This document shows positions 23,328 to 32,413 of a DNA stretch of 53,930 nt, piece after piece; position 1 is the first letter of the stretch; the number at the start of each line of letters is the position of its first letter. The translations under genes were made by a program, and so were the position numbers. The DNA comes from Sulfitobacter sp. Lineage in GTDB: Bacteria; Pseudomonadota; Alphaproteobacteria; Rhodobacterales; Rhodobacteraceae. The notes under the pieces were generated by a model. The model was given only the letters and a program-made list of their open reading frames with translations. It was not told the origin of the DNA and did no database searches. The DNA lies in contig JAFMGZ010000022.1 of assembly GCA_017854855.1 (NCBI GenBank), positions 1 through 53,930 of the forward strand. Reading direction: 5' to 3'.

Positions 23328-23849
23328 ATGGGCGCTTTACGCAAGCTTCTTGATTTTCTTTATCTTGCCGCGGGGGTGCTTGCTGCGATTTGTCTGATCG
23401 CGATCCTTGCGTTGATCGTGGTGCAAATGCTGGCGCGCTGGACCGGAGAGGTCTTTCCCGGTGCACCGAACTACGCAGGCTATGCAATGGCGGCGGCCAG
23501 TTTCCTGGCCTTTGCCAATGCCCTTAATCGGGGTGCGCATATCCGCGTGTCAATTTTGCTGAATGCGGTGGCATCGGGGCCGAAACGCCTGCTTGAGATC
23601 TGGTGTTTTGCACTGGCGGCGGCCATCGCGTGGTATTTCACCTACTACGCCTATTGGTTCGTCTACTGGTCGTGGAAATTCAATGAAGTCAGCCAGGGAC
23701 AGGATGCCATCGCATTGTGGATACCGCAGTCTGTCATGGTCTTGGGTGGCGGCCTGCTGGCGCTGAGCCTGACGGATAATCTGGTGCATGTCCTGTTCAA
23801 GGGAACGCACCGCTTGACGCGTGATACCGTCGAAAGCCACGGGGAATAA
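23328..23849 (+). CDS. dctQ: TRAP transporter small membrane subunit
   Basis: A 173-residue protein with four predicted membrane helices. The ALNRGAHIRVSIL segment between helices 2 and 3 is typical of DctQ. The start at 23328 follows GGGGGA; the upstream open frame overlaps dctP and the stem-loop and is not used. It joins DctM to make the sodium-driven permease. Confidence 0.9.
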   Translation: MGALRKLLDFLYLAAGVLAAICLIAILALIVVQMLARWTGEVFPGAPNYAGYAMAAASFLAFANALNRGAHIRVSILLNAVASGPKRLLEIWCFALAAAIAWYFTYYAYWFVYWSWKFNEVSQGQDAIALWIPQSVMVLGGGLLALSLTDNLVHVLFKGTHRLTRDTVESHGE

Positions 23850-23853
23850 GACC

Positions 23854-25164
23854 ATGACAGAAATATATGCAATCATCCTTTTCCTCTTTGTGCTGTTCTT
23901 GTTGCTGGGCACCGGTGTCTGGGTCGGCCTGGCCCTGATGGGCGTTGCCTGGGTCGGCATGGAGCTGTTCACGACGCGCCCCGTGGGGGACGTCATGGTC
24001 ACCACGATCTGGGCTTCGTCATCGTCCTGGACGCTGACGGCGCTGCCGCTTTTTATCTGGATGGGGGAAATCCTGTACCGGACCCGACTGTCCGAAGACA
24101 TGTTCAAGGGCCTGGCCCCTTGGCTGGCCCGCCTGCCGGGTGGTCTGATCCATACAAATATCGTGTCCTGCACGATCTTTGCCGCTGTTTCGGGTTCTTC
24201 CGCCGCGACGCTGACGACGGTTGGCAAGATGGCGATCCCGGAACTGCGGGCACGCAATTATCCTGAGAAGATGGTGATTGGAACGCTGGCCGGGGCTGCG
24301 ACCCTTGGCCTGATGATCCCGCCGTCACTGGCGCTGATCGTCTATGGCGTGACGGTGAATGAAAGCATCACCAAACTGTTCTTTGCGGGCGTCTTTCCGG
24401 GGTTGGTATTGGCGGGACTGTTCATGGCCTATGTTGCGGTCGTCAGTTTCACTTCAAAAGACTGGAACCCCGACGTTGAAGACGGCATGAGCTTTGCGGA
24501 AAAAGTCTCCAACTCCCGGTTCCTGCTGCCGGTACTGGCGCTGATCACTGTTGTCATCGGTTCCATGTATGCGGGCCTGGCCACCGCGACCGAGGCCGCC
24601 GCCATCGGTGTGATCGGCTCATTGGTGCTGGCGCTGCTGCAAGGGTCGCTTACCCTCAAGAGCTTTCGTGAAAGCCTGATGGGGGCCATGCGCACCTCAG
24701 CTATGATCGCGCTGATCCTTGCGGGGGCTGCGTTTCTCAAGCTGTCGATGGGCTTTACCGGATTGCCGCGTTCGCTGGCTGACGGGATCGCCGCGATGGA
24801 GCTGTCGCGATTTCAACTGCTGATGGCGCTCTTGGTGTTCTATATCATCCTTGGCATGTTCCTTGATGGGATTTCAGCCATCGTGCTGACCATGGCCGTG
24901 GTTGAACCCATGGTGCGCGGGGCGGGCATTGACCTGATCTGGTTCGGCATCTTTGTTGTCGTGGTGATCGAGATGGCGCAGATTACTCCGCCCATCGGGT
25001 TTAACCTGTTTGTGCTGCAAGGCATGACCAACCACGAAATGGGATATATTACCAAGGCGGCGCTGCCGATGTTCGCGATCATGGTCCTGATGGTCTTTGT
25101 CCTGATCTGGTTTCCCGAACTTGCCACATGGCTGCCTGACAACATGCGCAGCGGACCGGGTTAA
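23854..25164 (+). CDS. dctM: TRAP transporter large membrane subunit
   Basis: A 436-residue polytopic membrane protein with about 12 hydrophobic segments. It shows the DctM landmarks GSSAATLTTVGKMAIPEL and AGAATLGLMIPPSLALIVYG, and near the C-terminus ITPPIGFNLFVLQG. It forms the transport channel of the TRAP system and starts four bases after the dctQ stop. Confidence 0.92.
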   Translation: MTEIYAIILFLFVLFLLLGTGVWVGLALMGVAWVGMELFTTRPVGDVMVTTIWASSSSWTLTALPLFIWMGEILYRTRLSEDMFKGLAPWLARLPGGLIHTNIVSCTIFAAVSGSSAATLTTVGKMAIPELRARNYPEKMVIGTLAGAATLGLMIPPSLALIVYGVTVNESITKLFFAGVFPGLVLAGLFMAYVAVVSFTSKDWNPDVEDGMSFAEKVSNSRFLLPVLALITVVIGSMYAGLATATEAAAIGVIGSLVLALLQGSLTLKSFRESLMGAMRTSAMIALILAGAAFLKLSMGFTGLPRSLADGIAAMELSRFQLLMALLVFYIILGMFLDGISAIVLTMAVVEPMVRGAGIDLIWFGIFVVVVIEMAQITPPIGFNLFVLQGMTNHEMGYITKAALPMFAIMVLMVFVLIWFPELATWLPDNMRSGPG

Positions 25165-25173
25165 GGCAGATGT

Positions 25174-26112
25174 ATGATTACCCGTTTCCTCTGGGCTGTA
25201 TCGACACATGCGCGGGCCTGCCTGATCCTTGGGCTGTTGGCAGGGCTGCTGTTGCCCGGTTTGGCCGGAATGCTGGTGGTATGGTTGCCGCAGATGGTGG
25301 CATTGTTGCTGACCACGACTGCGCTGCGCATCGGTCACCGCGCTGCGGTTGGTGCGATGCGCGACCTGCGCTGGGGTCTGGGTGCGGTTGTGGTGTTGCA
25401 GGTGATGGTGCCCCTGTCGCTGCTGGGTCTGCTGGTGCTGGCGGATCTGCAGATGACGCCAGCCGCACTTGCGATTGTGCTGGCCTGTGCCGCACCGGCG
25501 ATCACGGGCAGTGTCAATCTGGCGCTGATCATGCGGCTGGATGCGGGACGGATGATGCAGATCCTGGTACTGGGTACCGCTGCCTTTCCGCTGACTGTGC
25601 TGCCGGTGCTGTTCTTTTTGCCGCAGCTGGGGCCCGCAGACCAGGTGATCCTGTCGGCGCTGAAACTGCTGGCGGTGATTGCGGTTGCGACGGCTGCGGG
25701 ATTTGCGCTGCGGGTCTGGTTGTTTCCGGAACCGACCGAAGCGCAGACCAAGGCATTGGACGGTCTGTCGGTGCTGGCGTTCTGCGTGATCGTTGTGGGG
25801 TTGATGGCCGGGCTCAACCCCGCGCTGCGCAGCGACGCCTGGGTGGTGGCACAATGGGCGCTGCTGGCTTTTGCGATCAGCTATCTGATGCAGCTTTTCA
25901 CGCTGCTGATCCTCAGGCGATCGGCGTTGCGCGGGGTGGCCGGGCCGCTTGCGATTGGCGCGGGCAATCGCAATATCGCGATCTTTCTGGTGGCCCTGCC
26001 GCCAGAGGTATTGGCCCCGCTGATGATCTTTATCGGGTGCTGGCAACTGCCTATGTACCTAACACCAATGCTGCTGCCGCAGCTTTACAAATGGGCTTTG
26101 GACAATGACTGA
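25174..26112 (+). CDS. bile-acid:sodium-symporter-like (BASS/SBF) membrane protein
   Basis: A 312-residue protein with about nine or ten hydrophobic segments. The GAGNRNIAIFL segment in the penultimate helices matches the conserved GNRN-type motif of the SBF/BASS fold, and CAAPAITGSVNLALI resembles the crossover helix. It is a second carrier in the same operon as the TRAP system, so it could be an importer of a second substrate or an exporter of a product. A long Gly/Cys-rich frame overlapping it in another register is an artefact of the GC bias. Its end overlaps the pxpB start. Confidence 0.7.
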   Translation: MITRFLWAVSTHARACLILGLLAGLLLPGLAGMLVVWLPQMVALLLTTTALRIGHRAAVGAMRDLRWGLGAVVVLQVMVPLSLLGLLVLADLQMTPAALAIVLACAAPAITGSVNLALIMRLDAGRMMQILVLGTAAFPLTVLPVLFFLPQLGPADQVILSALKLLAVIAVATAAGFALRVWLFPEPTEAQTKALDGLSVLAFCVIVVGLMAGLNPALRSDAWVVAQWALLAFAISYLMQLFTLLILRRSALRGVAGPLAIGAGNRNIAIFLVALPPEVLAPLMIFIGCWQLPMYLTPMLLPQLYKWALDND

Positions 26113-26842
26113 ATGGCCACAAATTCGCACGGTTGGAATGTCGGGGGTCCTGGTGACCTTTGCCGCGGCCATGTCTGAACCTGCCAACCGGGCCGCACTT
26201 GCCTTTCGCGCAGCGGTCGAGGCCGAGCATTGGCCGGATGTGACCGAAACCAGCACTTCGCTGATCTCTACGTTCCTGCAGGTCGATCTGGCCATCACCC
26301 CCGTTGAGGCGTTGCAAGAGCGGCTGATGGACCTGCTGAAAAGCCAGGATTGGTTTTCGGCACCGCTGCCTGCCGGGCGCAAGCTGTGGCATGTGCCGAC
26401 GCTTTATGGCACTGACCGCGCGCCGCAGCTGGAGGAGGCCGCTGCCGTTGCTGGGGTGGACCCTGATGCGGCGATCAGGGAAATTTCGGGCTCCCGGGTG
26501 CGGGTGCTGACCATCGGTTTTGCGCCCGGTCAACCCTATCTGGGTGAGTTGAGCGAGACCTGGAATATTCCGCGCCAGCAGGGGCTGAGCAAATCCATCC
26601 CTGCAGGGGCACTGGTGATCGCGATCCGGCAGCTGATTGTCTTTACCAATGCCACCCAGACGGGTTGGCGCCATATTGGACAGACAGCCTTCAAGACCTT
26701 CAGGCCGCAAAGCGACCAGCCCTTTACCCTGTCGCCGGGTGATGAATTGACCTTTCCGGCCATAAGCCGGGCAGAATTTGATGAGATAGAGACCAAAGAC
26801 ACCTCCGGTTTGGGCGGTGCCACCCATGAGGCCCTGACATGA
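26105..26842 (+). CDS. pxpB: 5-oxoprolinase subunit B (KipI-like)
   Basis: A 245-residue cyclophilin-like protein of the KipI/PxpB family. Typical parts are the IAFAPGQPYLG-type strand (here TIGFAPGQPYLGEL) and the IPAGALVIA segment. With PxpC and PxpA it hydrolyses 5-oxoproline to glutamate using ATP. Its start overlaps the carrier gene end by eight bases, and its stop overlaps the pxpC start (ATGA), so the three are translated together. The C-terminal tail after residue 225 is variable. Confidence 0.88.
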   Translation: MTEWPQIRTVGMSGVLVTFAAAMSEPANRAALAFRAAVEAEHWPDVTETSTSLISTFLQVDLAITPVEALQERLMDLLKSQDWFSAPLPAGRKLWHVPTLYGTDRAPQLEEAAAVAGVDPDAAIREISGSRVRVLTIGFAPGQPYLGELSETWNIPRQQGLSKSIPAGALVIAIRQLIVFTNATQTGWRHIGQTAFKTFRPQSDQPFTLSPGDELTFPAISRAEFDEIETKDTSGLGGATHEALT

Positions 26843-27864
26843 GCGCGCATTTGACCATCCAGCAGGCCGGCCCTGCCATGAGCCTGCAGGACCGTGGCCG
26901 CCCCGGTTACCGCGCATTGGGCCTGACCCTGGGCGGTGCCGCTGACAGCGCGGCCTTGATCGAAGGGGCAGCATTGCTGGGGCAATCCCCTGACCTTGCG
27001 GTGATCGAGATGGCGGGCACCGGCGGTATTTTCGTCGCCGATGCCGATATCCGGATCGCCCTGACCGGTGCCGAAATGACCGCGAATATCGACGGAGAGG
27101 CAATCTTGTGGAACGCCAGCCATCTGTTGCCTGCGGGTGCAAAGCTGACCATTGGGGGCGCGCGGAACGGCAGTTATGGCTATCTGCATGTGGGAGGTGG
27201 CTTGGACACCCCTGTTGTGATGGGATCGCGCAGCAGCCATTTGGCCTGTGCAATCGGCGGTCTGTTGCAAACCGGTGAAAGCCTGCCGATTGGTCCGGAC
27301 AAAGGGCATGATACGGGCATGACCCTGCCCAAGCCCGACCGCTTTGGTGGCGGTCGGATCAGGGTTGTTGCCTCCATGCAGACGTCTGCCTTTACGGATG
27401 AGACGATCGAACGCTTTGTCACCACCACCTTTCGGCGCGATGCCCGCGCCAACCGGATGGGCGTTCGGATGGATTTTGATGGTGCCGGCTTTGCCACCGA
27501 AGAACAGCTGAGCATCGTGTCAGAGGTTGTTGTGCCCGGCGACATCCAGATATCAGGCGATGGTGCACCTTATGTGCTGTTGTTTGAATGCCAGACCACC
27601 GGCGGCTACCCCCGGATTGGATCGGTCTTGCCCTGTGACCTGCCCCGTGTGGCACAGGCCCAGACCGGTGCGCCGATCACATTCGAGTTTATCGAGATGG
27701 AAGAGGCCGCAGCACTGCAGGCCCGATACCTCAAGCAGATGAAGGCGCTGCCATCGCTGGTTACACCGCTGGTCCGGGATCCGGCCAAGATCCGGGATCT
27801 GTTGAGCTATCAGTTTATCAGCGGTGCCGTTTCGGCCACCGACAACCCTTTTGAGGAGGTTTAA
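26839..27864 (+). CDS. pxpC: 5-oxoprolinase subunit C (KipA-like biotin-independent amidolyase fold)
   Basis: A 341-residue PxpC/KipA protein. It opens with the family phrase LQDRGRPGYRALGL and contains GSYGYLHVGGG, NRMGVRMD and TTGGYPRIG. It forms a complex with PxpB that carries out the ATP-dependent lactam opening with PxpA. The gene overlaps pxpB and precedes pxpA by three bases. Confidence 0.9.
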   Translation: MSAHLTIQQAGPAMSLQDRGRPGYRALGLTLGGAADSAALIEGAALLGQSPDLAVIEMAGTGGIFVADADIRIALTGAEMTANIDGEAILWNASHLLPAGAKLTIGGARNGSYGYLHVGGGLDTPVVMGSRSSHLACAIGGLLQTGESLPIGPDKGHDTGMTLPKPDRFGGGRIRVVASMQTSAFTDETIERFVTTTFRRDARANRMGVRMDFDGAGFATEEQLSIVSEVVVPGDIQISGDGAPYVLLFECQTTGGYPRIGSVLPCDLPRVAQAQTGAPITFEFIEMEEAAALQARYLKQMKALPSLVTPLVRDPAKIRDLLSYQFISGAVSATDNPFEEV

Positions 27865-27867
27865 CCC

Positions 27868-28638
27868 ATGACAACCGTCGATCTGAACGCCGATATGGGC
27901 GAAAGCTTTGGACCTTGGAAAATGGGGGACGATGCGGCTTTGCTTAATATCATTACCTCGGCCAATATCGCCTGCGGCGGTCATGCGGGTGATGCGGATG
28001 TGATGGCCGCGACGATGGCGCTGGCACATCGCAACGGGGTGGGCATCGGGGCGCATCCGGGTTTTATGGATATCGCAGGCTTTGGCCGGAACCGCATGTC
28101 GGTGCCGCGGGCCACGCTGAAAAACCAGGTCCGTTATCAGGTCGCCGCCTCTGTCGGGATGGCGCGCAGCATCGGGGCCAAGGTGCGGCATCTGAAACTG
28201 CACGGTGCCATGGCCAATATGGCCGCCGAGGACGAGGCAATGGCGCGTGATCTGTATGAGGCAGCGCTCAGCGTTGAGCCTGATCTGATTGTGATGGTCC
28301 TGTCAGCGACCGCACAGCAGGCGGCGGCTGAATCCCTGGGCTGTGCCTGGGCCGGAGAGATATTCGCCGACCGTGCCTATAACGATGATGCGACGCTGGT
28401 CGATCGTTCCTTGCCCGGAGCGGTGATCCATGACGCCGAACTTGCCGGTCGCCGCATGGTGGAAATGGTCAAGGCAGGCGCGATCATTACCGAATCCGGC
28501 AAGCATATCGAGACGCGGATCGACACGATCTGTCTGCATGGCGACACACCCGAAGCGGTTGACATTGCAGGGTCCGTGCGCCGCCAGATCGAGGCCGCAG
28601 GCATCAGCCTTGGCCAGTTCGAGGGGCATCGCAGCTAA
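27868..28638 (+). CDS. pxpA: 5-oxoprolinase subunit A (LamB/YcsF family)
   Basis: A 256-residue PxpA. The hallmark N-terminus VDLNADMGESFGPW is followed by SANIACGGHAGD and HPGFMD; KLHGAM and EIFADRAY come later. The fold is a deacetylase-like barrel with conserved Asp and His residues. It starts just after AGGAGG and is the last gene of the operon, 12 bases from the convergent ABC-like gene. Confidence 0.93.
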   Translation: MTTVDLNADMGESFGPWKMGDDAALLNIITSANIACGGHAGDADVMAATMALAHRNGVGIGAHPGFMDIAGFGRNRMSVPRATLKNQVRYQVAASVGMARSIGAKVRHLKLHGAMANMAAEDEAMARDLYEAALSVEPDLIVMVLSATAQQAAAESLGCAWAGEIFADRAYNDDATLVDRSLPGAVIHDAELAGRRMVEMVKAGAIITESGKHIETRIDTICLHGDTPEAVDIAGSVRRQIEAAGISLGQFEGHRS

Positions 28639-28650
28639 GACACGTCCGAT

Positions 28651-31593
28651 CTACTTGGAGACATAGCCCGCGACCACCTGCAGCAGTTTATAGGCGGTCC
28701 GGGCATCACTGCCGACCACATCCAGAAACTCTTCGGCACCGATGCGGAGGCAGGTCAGGTCAGAGGCTGCGCGCATATCGAGGGCGCGTGGGACATTGCG
28801 GATAACGCCCAATTCGCCCACCAGTTTGCCCGGGCCGGAGGTGGCGATCAGCAGATCGTCCTTTCCCGCAACCGGCAAGAGCAGTTCGGCCTCACCCTCA
28901 ACCACCAGAAAGGCACCGCTGGAGGGATCGTCATCCTTGTGAAAGACATATTCGCCCTTTGCCGCCTTGTACCAACGCGCCCCAAAGGCCAGCAGGCGCA
29001 ATTGTTTGCGCGCCAGCCCGGCGAACAGATCGGTTTGTTCCAAGGCTCTGAGCTTGCGGGCCAGATCGGCGCTGACGGTGCTGTCCTCATCGGCGGCCAT
29101 ATCGCGGCCCACGGTAGACATCCTGCCCTGTTGCAGCACGAATTTCGCATCAAAGGCAGCATTGTCGGGAAATTTGGGTTCCAGGCAGATGATGGTGGAA
29201 CGCGGCAAAAGCCTGCGCAATTTCGAAGGCAGGCTGTTGCGGGTCTCTGGCTCATAGCTGGACAGAACGTTGTCGAGGATCAGGACCTGTGGGCGTTTGA
29301 TGGTTGCGCGGCTGATCGCCAGCGTTTCGGTCAGCAGGGCAGGCAGGTTGTTGCCTCCCAGGGTCAGGGGCATGTCATAGATCAGGTCAAGCACCAGGCC
29401 TTCCAGCTCTGCCTCGTAGAGCGCATCCGCGACCAGTTTGCGCAGATCATCTGCCTTGGCACTCGAGGTGTCGGCCATTTTGCCAAAAAGCGCATTTTCC
29501 AAGACGGTCAGGCCCGCAACCGGGGCATCCCTGGAAATGGGATCAAAAAGCTCTGACAGGCTGTCTTGCAAGGCATTGCCGTGGGCCTGCCTGATGGCAA
29601 GCACCTTGTCGGTGATGTCTTCGGGGAAAGCGGACCCAAGTTTGTCAGCGGACATGGCGAATGTCACGGCCAGCAAGCTGGCCTTGTCCGCCATGCTGAG
29701 GGTGCCATCCGGGCGCTGGTTGTCGCGCAGTTTGACGGCAGCCTCGAATGTTTCGGTATCGACGCCCAGTTTGCGGAACAACGGGTGATCCGTGCCATCC
29801 ACCCCGAAAATCTTGCGCAGTAGGTCAACCATATCAACCGCCAGCTGCAGCAGGTCTTTTTCGAGCCCAAGTTTGCCCAGCAGATCCATGAAATCGGTCT
29901 GCTCTTCCAGAAGTGCGGATGTGATCCTGGCTCTGGGCGTGGCGTAGATCAGGTTTTCAGCAACCGGAAGTGCCGGATTATAGAGATCCTCGTCAAAGAA
30001 ATGTACCTGACCTGCAAGGTCGGCTGCTGTCACTTTTTGCGATATTGCAGTCCGCAGATTGATCAAGGCTGCAGCCAGATCGCCATGTTCGGCGGCGTCA
30101 AAACGTTGCTCAATGCCACGTGAGAAAAGGGTTTGGTCGATCTCCATGCCTTTGATCAATTCCAGCCACCAGGCCCGCAGATCGGTATCGGAACTGGCTT
30201 GGGCGGCTTCGGGATCGATCCACAGGTCATCGGGCAGATCCATGCTGTTGCCAGCCTTGCGGCTTTCGTTGACATCTGCGGCATGCGCGCCCGATGGCAC
30301 TGGTTCCAGCTTGAGCGGAAGCACGATGTTGTCGCCGAAACTGCCAAGAAACATAACCGGGCGGGATGTCGCGAGGCCGACACGTTTGGCGATCACGGCC
30401 TGATGCAGCCCCGACAAGGCTTGCCCAGCGATCATGACGCTGCCTGCCGAGGGGATCAATTCCCGGACCAGCACTTCGGACAGAGCCTTGCGGTCTTCGT
30501 CGCTGGGGGCTGTGATGCCGATGGTGCTGGCGGCCCCAAAGGTGACATCGATGTCTTCCAAAACCATATTACCGTCAGCGTCCTGAACGCTGATGTTGTT
30601 CAGGACGACATCACCGTCCAGGTCGGGGATCTGGCCGGGCTCCGTATCAAACAGGTCTTTTTCGATCATGCCGGTAGGGGCAAAACGTTCTGTGATGGTT
30701 TCCCAGCGCAGCGCCATGTCCTGCGATTGGTTGTAATAGGCCAGCAGTTCTTTCCAGGGACTTGCCAGATCTTTGTAGGCGGCAAGGGCGGCAACCAGGG
30801 CACCGACTGTGATCTCTCCCTTGATCGCAAGATAACCGCCGATGGCATAGAAAAAGAACGGGGTCATCTGGCCAATGAAGTTGTTGATGAACTTCATGAA
30901 GAATTTCTTCTGGAAGATTTCAAAGCGGATGGTGAACAATTTGCCCAGACGGTCAGAGATCAGCGCCATCCTGTAGCGCCACCCGCCACTTGTGCGCAGG
31001 GTGCTGGCACCCACGGCACCTTCGCCGATTTCGGCGGCCAGCGCGCGGATCTGGATGACCCGTTTCTTGTTCAGCTTGTTGATCTGTTTTTGCAGCTTGG
31101 GAATGATCCAGGCCTGCAAGGGGATAAGCGCACAAGCGGCCAGCCCGAAGGAGAAGCTTTGGAGAAACAAGAAGCCGAGAATGGTCAGCATCTGGCCCGC
31201 CTGCAACACGGGTTGGGCCACGGCATCGCCCATCAGGCCGCCCATCGGCTCGGATTCCGATGTGACCATTGATACCAGTTCCCCTTGACTGGTGCGTTCG
31301 AAATAGGGGGCGGGAAAGCGCAGGATGCGCGATATCAGCGTGTAACGCAGGCGTCGCAAAAGCCGTTCTGCCAGCACACCTTTCATGGTGTTGATCCGCA
31401 TTTTCATGACGCCATGCGCCAGCACGGCAAGCAAGAAAAGGGCGCAGAGGGCCATCAAGAAGCCGACCTGGGACAGTTGGAACCCGAAGAATTCAATGGT
31501 GTCAGAGCCCGCACCGATGGCATCGTTAATGATGCGCTTTGGCAGTTCCAGCGTGAGGTAAAGCAAGGGAAACAGCGTCAGCGTGACGGCCAA
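28651..31593 (-). CDS. giant ABC-transporter-like protein with degenerate ATPase and cNMP-binding domain
   Basis: At least 980 residues. Residues 1-290 are an ABC exporter-type membrane domain (helices about 42-62, 132-160, 240-275). An ATPase-like domain follows, but its Walker A region near 358-370 reads GITAPSDEDRKAL, lacking the G-K-S/T core; the signature is LTLGGNNLPALL and Walker B ends VLILDN, with Asn for the catalytic Glu. About 300 residues separate the Q-loop region from the signature, far more than usual. The last ~120 residues form a cyclic-nucleotide-binding barrel with a GELGVIRNVPRA cassette. Function unknown. In-frame coding similarity (ERSLFNFIWKYSKREQ) extends upstream of the TTG at 31593 to about 31656 without a normal start codon. 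Confidence 0.75.
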   Translation of the reverse strand: MAVTLTLFPLLYLTLELPKRIINDAIGAGSDTIEFFGFQLSQVGFLMALCALFLLAVLAHGVMKMRINTMKGVLAERLLRRLRYTLISRILRFPAPYFERTSQGELVSMVTSESEPMGGLMGDAVAQPVLQAGQMLTILGFLFLQSFSFGLAACALIPLQAWIIPKLQKQINKLNKKRVIQIRALAAEIGEGAVGASTLRTSGGWRYRMALISDRLGKLFTIRFEIFQKKFFMKFINNFIGQMTPFFFYAIGGYLAIKGEITVGALVAALAAYKDLASPWKELLAYYNQSQDMALRWETITERFAPTGMIEKDLFDTEPGQIPDLDGDVVLNNISVQDADGNMVLEDIDVTFGAASTIGITAPSDEDRKALSEVLVRELIPSAGSVMIAGQALSGLHQAVIAKRVGLATSRPVMFLGSFGDNIVLPLKLEPVPSGAHAADVNESRKAGNSMDLPDDLWIDPEAAQASSDTDLRAWWLELIKGMEIDQTLFSRGIEQRFDAAEHGDLAAALINLRTAISQKVTAADLAGQVHFFDEDLYNPALPVAENLIYATPRARITSALLEEQTDFMDLLGKLGLEKDLLQLAVDMVDLLRKIFGVDGTDHPLFRKLGVDTETFEAAVKLRDNQRPDGTLSMADKASLLAVTFAMSADKLGSAFPEDITDKVLAIRQAHGNALQDSLSELFDPISRDAPVAGLTVLENALFGKMADTSSAKADDLRKLVADALYEAELEGLVLDLIYDMPLTLGGNNLPALLTETLAISRATIKRPQVLILDNVLSSYEPETRNSLPSKLRRLLPRSTIICLEPKFPDNAAFDAKFVLQQGRMSTVGRDMAADEDSTVSADLARKLRALEQTDLFAGLARKQLRLLAFGARWYKAAKGEYVFHKDDDPSSGAFLVVEGEAELLLPVAGKDDLLIATSGPGKLVGELGVIRNVPRALDMRAASDLTCLRIGAEEFLDVVGSDARTAYKLLQVVAGYVSK

Positions 31594-31776
31594 AAGGGTC
31601 AGCTGTTCGCGTTTGGAATATTTCCATATGAAATTGAAAAGTGAGCGTTCGATCAGAATCGTCCAATGCTGTGCATAAATATCTCTAACAAAGGCTTAAC
31701 AACAGCTGTGCCCCTAAATCAAATGATTTGCTCATACTTGTGAATGCACTAACCTTCGACCAAAGGAGATTTCGCA

Positions 31777-32166
31777 GTGACTTCAGCCCTACAGACAGCT
31801 TTGGTTCTGATGATACTATTGCAGGTCAAACATATGTTTGCGGATTTTTTTCTGCAGACCCCGCGCATGTTGTCGGGCAGGAATGAATACCTGCATTTCG
31901 GGCGCGCACAGCATGCCGGGCTGCATGCGGTTTTTTCCATCGCGGCCTTCTTGCTGATCGGTGCACCGGTGATCTTTACCATCGTGATCTGTGCGGCCGA
32001 GTGGCTGGTGCATTACCATATCGACTGGGCCAAGGGGCAGCATACCGAGCTAAAGCAGCACGGTCCCAAGGACGCGGGGTACTGGCACGCATTTGGTGTG
32101 GATCAATTGATGCATCAATTGACCTATGTCGCGATGATCTGGATCTGGGCTGCTGCAGGGGTCTGA
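31777..32166 (+). CDS. DUF3307 membrane protein
   Basis: A 129-residue protein with three or four predicted membrane helices. The pattern KHMFADFFLQT, then HAGLHAV and the later HxxxD-like HIDWAK and FGVDQLMHQL matches DUF3307. The start is a GTG at 31777 after AAAGGAG. It is divergent from the ABC-like gene. No function is known for the family; conserved histidines suggest metal or lipid binding. Confidence 0.75.
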   Translation: MTSALQTALVLMILLQVKHMFADFFLQTPRMLSGRNEYLHFGRAQHAGLHAVFSIAAFLLIGAPVIFTIVICAAEWLVHYHIDWAKGQHTELKQHGPKDAGYWHAFGVDQLMHQLTYVAMIWIWAAAGV

Positions 32167-32413
32167 TGATTCTGTTTTGATGTAGCTCAGCAGCTGTATT
32201 CCCTTATAGATTGTACTTTTAGCGTGAACAAAGATCGCGCATTTTCCAGATTGTTACCCTGAAATGTGGCAGTAATTGCCAATACGTGTCTGTTTCACCC
32301 AGTTTTAACGTTTTTGTTGAATTGATGGTTGGGCGGGGTACAACTTTTCTTAGGTGGGCACCGCATTCTTGATTGAATGAAAACTGGTAAATTGAATTTG
32401 GGGTAGTCCACTG
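32167..32413. other. intergenic region without recognised gene
   Basis: This 247-base AT-richer gap precedes the glycosidase-like gene. I see no small ORF with a ribosome binding site and no clear promoter, hairpin or regulator box. Confidence 0.5.

Noticed and set aside
24874..26046. Gln/His/Arg-rich antisense frame over dctM and the BASS-like gene
   Set aside because: Its composition is what high-GC antisense of membrane protein genes gives; no start signal or domain.
25170..26108. Gly/Cys/Ala-rich frame overlapping the BASS-like gene in another register
   Set aside because: The alternative frame encodes a protein with membrane helices and the GNRN motif, so this one is an artefact.
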